Shown here in pieces: positions 58,276-64,000 of a DNA stretch of 64,000 nt; within the stretch, counting starts at the first letter, position 1; every line of letters starts with the position of its first letter. Made by a program: the position numbers and the translations under genes. The stretch covers positions 341,401-405,400 of the forward strand of contig OX359198.1 in NCBI GenBank assembly GCA_947172415.1, read 5' to 3'. The notes beneath the pieces were generated by a model, which saw only the letters and a list, made by a program, of their open reading frames with translations, had not been told where the DNA came from and ran no database searches. The DNA is from Chondrosia reniformis (taxonomy: Eukaryota; Porifera; Demospongiae; Chondrillida; Chondrillidae).

Positions 58276-61200
58276 TTATTTCTTCTTCTTCTCTTTCTTG
58301 CACTTCTCCTCATCAATTGGAGCTGGTTTCACAAACTTGATAATGTCTCTATATTGAGGAGGCATCCATTGTTTTAGTACATTCGGCACTGCCACGCCCT
58401 CCTCTGTCTGGTAGTTCTCCAGGATGGCACAGATGGTTCTGGTGGTGGCACACAATGTGGCATTCAACATGTGAACAAATTCAGTCTGTGGAGAAGAAGA
58501 TGTCACATGTGAGGCGCTCAATGAACTTATAATATTATGTGAAAGTCAGCTAGAGAGATGTACGATGTACATAGCAGTGAGGGCTTCGAAGAAGTACATA
58601 TTTTTAGCCTACATAATACGTACAATAGTTCAAAATGAAACTAATACATACATATAACTGGATTATTAACTGAAATATCAATAGTTCAGTAAGATATAGT
58701 AAGATCCTCCCACTGCTACATTGTACACATCTTATAACAGACCCACCCCTGTGTTCTTCTTCTTGGTCTGTCCATATCTAATGTGCAGTCTCCTCGACTG
58801 ATAGTCTGTGCAGTTTGAACAAGAAACTAGTTCTCTAAACACACCGGAATGGGGAAACCACGTTTCCAAATCTGAAGACATGGAGAGACCAGAAAAATAT
58901 ATCTACAAGCAGGCAGGCAGGGAGGGAAGGAGGTAGGTGGGTGGGGCAGGCAGGGAGGAAAGGAGGTAGGTGGGTGGGGCAGGCAGGGAGGAAAGGAGGT
59001 AGGTGGGTGGGGCAGACAGGGAGGGAAGGCAGACGTTTTTACTAGACTTGCCAAGTTTCTTAGCTGCAGCATTGTTCAGTTCTCCTGAGACAATATTGAC
59101 TATTCTATAAGGTAGACCGAGTGCCTGATTGAACTTCTCAGCATTGTCAATCATTTCATCAAATAACTTCCAAGACTCTCCATCATGAGGACTAGTCAGA
59201 CAAAACTGTTCTACCTAACCATATCAGATTGGACAATGAGATAGTCATGAGATAAGGGACTGGAATATACAAATAGCAGATAACCATCACAATTTGACAT
59301 TAAGCTCCTCTCATCATATACTCTTTAATTACCTACTTAAAAAGTACTATACCATCATATGATATAGAAATACAGTTTCATTGGGGATGAATCTTTACCT
59401 ATTCCATTAGTACTGTCACATTATGTGCATTTCAGACCATTGCAGTCAGTCACATGGGACACTTTCAATTCAGCTGAGACAGACTGGTAAAATATACATG
59501 CACATACTCAATAAATTTCATTTACCACCTGAAATCAGCTGACCTTTCAAACCTTATAGAGTATAGGTACCAGATATATACTTACGCTTATATGGAAATT
59601 GCAAAGCTTGTCTAAACAAAATTTTAATGATTTCAATTATCATTGACAACTTTAAGTACACAACTCAACTCCTCTCAACCATCTCCTATTAACTAATAGT
59701 GCAGAATTGTTAGCCAACCTTTTCAAACTGGTGAACTCTGAATATTCCTCTTGTGTCTCTGCCATGTGCTCCCACCTCTTGTCTGAAGCAGGTGGAGAAG
59801 CCAGCGTACCTCTTTGGTAGTTCAGAGGGGTCCATCCAGTCCCCACGGTGGAAGGCAGCAATCGGCTGCTCACTGGTGGCAATGAGGTACTTCTCCTCAT
59901 CTCCTCCCTCCCCCACCACCTCACTGCTCTTACCTATCACCTACATATTATATACAAACAAGCCCATAGTAAAAATATAAATTACATATTAGTAATAAGC
60001 ACACAGTACGAATGAGTATTTCTGATACATGTACTGGCATGTTTACTGAATAACAATATAATATAATGCACATGAACAGGTATACCTGAATAACAATTAC
60101 TTGTACAGTTTATATAGGCCTTTTCACACTTGCAACGATAATGCGCATTAATCGGTTTCACACGATAAAATTTCAATGCGCATTCGATTCCTCGATCCGC
60201 CTTAATGCGCATCGACCCAATTCACCTCCAGAGGTGCATTGGGTGCGGTTAAAGGGCATTAAGGAAAACAATTGTATACAGTTAGGCTTGCGGTTAGAGT
60301 AAATGTGAACGGGTCGAAACGCTTTCAAAGCGCATTAAACCGATGCGAATTCGATCCTAATTCAAATGCGCATCGCAATGTGAAAAGGCCTTATAACCCC
60401 AAGCTCCAGTTTATGGCAATCATGAATTTGATTTAACAAAACATTATTTCAGGTCCCTTAGATCACAGACTATTAGGAATTGAGTTAAGAGTTCTGGAAA
60501 ACTGTTCCTTTACTTACTCTTATATACAGCAAGGTCCAAGTACACAGTCAATTACATATATCAACTCTTACAGAACCATATTCATGAAAACTATACACAC
60601 TGCCATGCTGTAGTTACCTACATACATGGTTCTCACTCTCACTTGGTTTAGTTTCTCACCTGGTTTAGTTTCCTATAGTATTTCTATTTATTACAGAGTA
60701 GGTATAGAGTTTAGGAAAATGTTATTTGTGAACAAGGACCAGAAATTTGGGATTTGGTTGCTGTTACAAATGTATACACTAAATGATATTCATTATACTG
60801 TACTTACACACCTACTAGCTGAGTTAAACTAATCTTGAATTTGGTTAAACAAAATATTATTACAGACATCTAATAGCTGAGTAAAACTAATCATGAATTT
60901 GATTTAACAAAACATTGGAGTGAACAACAATGACATCATATATATTACGTACATAGGCTGATGCATAGCAACCAAGGCCTGGGGTGTGGCAGATATTTGC
61001 TAGGCCTGTCACACAACAGAACAATAGTTAAATGCATGATATTCATTGCTGAATAATTGTATTCACGACAAATGGGCACTTGCAGGATGTACATTGCACA
61101 ATAGCAAGATATAAGATAGATATACTGTACCTATCTAAAAACAGATAAAATTGCTGGTCACCCACATAAGTGTTGGGCTCGCTTAGGCTTGCCCCAATTA

Positions 61201-63288
61201 TTATTCTATGAAGGAAGATATACGTATAATGCAGTACTTTTTGGGTTGGTTGTCCAGACTGGACATTGCAATCGTATCATAAAAGGTTATCACAGCATGC
61301 ATGGTGACATCATTCAAGTGGGAAAGTTGTTCAAATGGTAGTTGCAAGTCACTGCCCAGCCTGGACAACTAAACTAAAAATGTATTGTATACGGTATTGT
61401 AGGTCCATCAAACCATTAGTCCATTAGTACAATTAACATGTGTAATATACTGCATATGTTGCTTATGCAAGCTATATACATACATGCCCACTGTAACAAT
61501 ATAAATTATATGTGAATACTATATATATAAATATAATATATAACAGATGCAACCCTTACACATGTACATCTACTATCAACCTTCTCTCTCCTACCATCAA
61601 CCTCTCCCTCTTCTACCATCAACCCCTCTCTCTTCTACCATCAACCTCTCTCTCTTCTACCATCAACCTCTCTCTCTCCTACCATAAACCTCTCTCTCTT
61701 CTACCATCAACCTCTCTCTCTTCTACCATCAACCTCTCTCTACCATCAACCTCTCTTTCTTCTACCATCAACCTCTCTCTTCTACCATCAACCTCTCTCT
61801 CTTCTACCATCAACCTCTCTCTTCTACCATCAACCTCTCTCTCTTCTACCATCAACCTCTCTCTCTCCTACCATCAACCTCTCTCTTCTACCATCAACCT
61901 CTCTCTCTCCTACCATCAACCTCTCTCTCTTCTACCATCAACCTCTCTCTACCATCAACCTCTCTCTTCTACCATCAACCTCTCTCTCTTCTACCATCAA
62001 CCTCTCTCTTCTACCATCAACCTCTCTCTCTTCTACCATCAACCTCTCTCTACCATCAACCTCTCTCTCTTCTACCATCAACCTCTCCCTCTTCTACCAT
62101 CAACCTCTCTCTCTTCTACCATCAACCTCTCTCTTCTACCATCAACCTCTCTCTCTTCTACCATCAACCTCTCTTTACCATCAACCTCTCTCTTCTACCA
62201 TCAACCTCTCTCTACCATCAACCTCTCTCTTCTACCATCAACCTCTCCCTCTTCTACCATCAACCTCTCCCTCTTCTACCATCAACCTCTCCCTCTTCTA
62301 CCATCAACCTCTCTCTCTTCTACCATCAACCTCTCTCTACCATCAACCTCTCTTTCTTCTACCATCAACCTCTCTCTTCTACCATCAACCTCTCTCTCTT
62401 CTACCATCAACCTCTCCCTCTTCTACCATCAACCTCTCTCTCTTCTACCATCAACCTCTCCCTCTTCTACCATCAACTCTCTCTACCATCAACCTCTCTC
62501 TCTTCTACCATCAACCTCTCTCTCTTCTACCATCAACTCTCTCTACCATCAACCTCTCTCTCTTCTACCATCAACCTCTCCCTCTTCTACCATCAACCTC
62601 TCTCTACCATCAACCTCTCTCTCTTCTACCATCAACCTCTCTCTACCATCAACCTCTCTCTCTCTTCTACCATCAACCTCTCTCTTCTCCCACTCCTGTA
62701 ATGGTCCACCTTGTAGAGTTCCTCATCGAACTGACTGAGTTGTGCCACCTCCTGCATCACCTGACATTTGGGGGAAGAAAAGGATTAACCTCATATAGAG
62801 CCAATTTTGTTAGACTTAATTAGCAGGGTTTACCTCTTTCTTCATAAAGAAGGGAACATAGAGTGGACAGTAATTTCTCTGAGAGAGCAGCTGAAGTCCA
62901 AACTGAATGAGTGCCATCTCAAGAAACACACAAGGACCTGAGAAGGAGGGGAGGAGAGGAGAGAAGATGAGAGGAGAGAAGGAGGAGAGGAGAGAAGATG
63001 AGAGGAGGGGAGGCGAGGGGAGAGAAGAAGGAGGGGGAGGAGAGGAGAGAAGATGAGAGGAGGGGAGGGGAGAGACATTAAAGGTTAATATGGTAAAAGT
63101 TAAGTTAATATGGTAGGTGGGTCACATGGACCACTCCCCTCACCTTTCAAGTAGTAGCATCTGTTTCCAGCTGTCACTGTTCCTCTGTGCATGTCAGCTC
63201 CATCTATCATGACAATGAGGTCTACATGAGAGTACTTCTTCCTCTCCTTACAAGATCCCCACATTCTCTCTACAATGTTACCAGACAC
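58276..63288 (-). CDS. Seryl-tRNA synthetase, third copy (5' beyond window)
   Basis: Exons seen: 63288-63144, 62937-62834, 62760-62710, 59940-59719, 59214-59052, 58871-58747, 58485-58276 (TAA). All are open and in phase. They cover SerRS from [10 protein letters not shown] through motif 1, the TSEQP loop, motif 2, motif 3 and the KKEKKKK tail. The four earlier SerRS exons and any GIY-YIG cassette lie to the right, outside the window. The copy is nearly identical to 49542-54308 at a shift of about 8.73 kb. Relative to that copy it has a 276-base MITE at 60116 and lacks the hairpin. Confidence 0.85.
58908..59038. repeat. Short G/C-asymmetric minisatellite
   Basis: Same four-unit form as at 50170-50305. 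Confidence 0.85.
60116..60391. mobile_element. MITE in SerRS intron with visible empty sites
   Basis: Inverted ends AGGCCTTTTCACA ... TGTGAAAAGGCCT, followed inside by several ATGCGCATT blocks. The empty site is seen in the sister introns near 39478 and 51380 (CAGTTTATATAACCCC), so the insertion is recent; the target duplication is 2-4 bases of TA-rich sequence and cannot be fixed exactly. No coding capacity. Confidence 0.9.
61566..62690. repeat. CTCT(A)CCATCAAC microsatellite, third copy
   Basis: About 1.1 kb, as at 52612-53745, next to the donor of the exon at 62710. Confidence 0.95.
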
Positions 63289-63334
63289 CTTCAGAGGGAC
63301 ACCAGCAAAAGGAATAAGTAGTTACATGCCAGAC

Positions 63335-64000
63335 TCACCTCATCATTACAGAAGGGCTGGCCTACCCAGACCCACCTCATCATTATAGAAGGGCTGGCCT
63401 ACCCAGACCCACCTCATCATTACAGAAGGGCTGGCCTACCCAGACCCACCTCATCATTACAGAAGGGCTGGCCTACCCAGACTCACCTCATCATTACAGA
63501 AGGGCTGGCCTACCCAGACTCACCTCATCATTATAGAAGGGCTGGTCTACCCAGACTCACCTCATCATTACAGAAGGGCTGGCCTACCCAGACCCACCTC
63601 ATCATTACAGAAGGGCTGGCCTACCCAGACCCACCTCATCATTACAGAAGGGCTGGCCTACCCAGACTCACCTCATCATTACAGAAGGGCTGGCCTACCC
63701 AGACTCACCTCATCATTACAGAAGGGCTGGCCTACCCAGACTCACCTCATCATTACAGAAGGGCTGGCCTACCCAGACTCACCTCATCATTACAGAAGGG
63801 CTGGCCTACCCAGACTCACCTCATCATTACAAAAGGGCTGGTCTACCCAGACTCACCTCATCATTACAGAAGGGCTGGCCTACCCAGACTCACCTCATCA
63901 TTACAGAAGGGCTGGCCTACCCAGACTCACCTCATCATTACAGAAGGGCTGGCCTACCCAGACTCACCTCATCATTACAGAAGGGCTGGCCTACCCAGAC
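63335..64000. repeat. Minisatellite of 5' splice sites, copy 3
   Basis: At least 18 units of the 37-base repeat up to the window edge. Here most units carry GATGAGGTGAGT, the full GAG|GTGAGT donor consensus. Confidence 0.95.

Overview
The window is animal nuclear DNA, most likely from a sponge (a demosponge such as Amphimedon would fit, but nothing here proves the species). It is AT-rich. Its genes are cut into many exons, some introns are only about 56 nt, and the gene families are metazoan: cytosolic seryl-tRNA synthetase, HSD17B12-type reductase and lineage-specific NPxY membrane proteins. DNA transposons and a DIRS-like retroelement are present. No bacterial-type operons or CRISPR arrays are seen.

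Layout. (1) 1-6.4 kb: a broken NPxY-receptor exon, then a ~5.5 kb DNA transposon with ~0.4 kb inverted repeats and a five-exon transposase gene (minus strand), sitting in seryl-tRNA synthetase (SerRS) intron sequence. (2) 6.4-12.8 kb: a stranded SerRS exon and two tandem, complementary, decayed copies of an HSD17B12-like gene. (3) 13.2-21 kb: two NPxY/type-I membrane protein genes facing away from each other; the plus-strand one is intact (411 aa) and carries a fold-back element and a THAP/DDE transposon in an intron. (4) 21.7-24.7 kb: a 3' SerRS fragment and a frameshifted HSD17B12 copy. (5) 24.7-32 kb: AT-rich noncoding DNA, a decayed DIRS-like retroelement and a third receptor gene lacking its 5' end. 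(6) 32-36.7 kb: noncoding DNA with SerRS and HSD17B12 relics. (7) 36.7-64 kb: a head-to-tail, minus-strand array of SerRS genes.

The main discovery is in region 7. Every SerRS copy whose 5' end is in the window has, just upstream of its first SerRS exon, two exons encoding a complete GIY-YIG nuclease-like domain. They join through a 56-nt GT-AG intron in matching phase. Read exon by exon, the 36.7-45.2 kb copy is one 2,559-nt open frame (852 aa) encoding GIY-YIG, SerRS and a second GIY-YIG; the 49.5-57.1 kb copy gives a 661-aa GIY-YIG-SerRS. Two further GIY-YIG plus SerRS-N-terminal cassettes stand in tandem before the first copy, like alternative first exons. A stop codon lies in frame at the 5' splice site of the joining intron, so retaining that intron would release a free GIY-YIG protein.

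A second theme is that minisatellites abut splice sites: arrays of duplicated 5' splice sites, arrays of duplicated 3' splice sites, and a C-rich array right after a conserved GC-AG donor. Near-identical units could partly reflect assembled haplotypes, so long reads and RNA are needed to confirm the array. All exon coordinates were derived by eye from splice consensus, phase and protein similarity.
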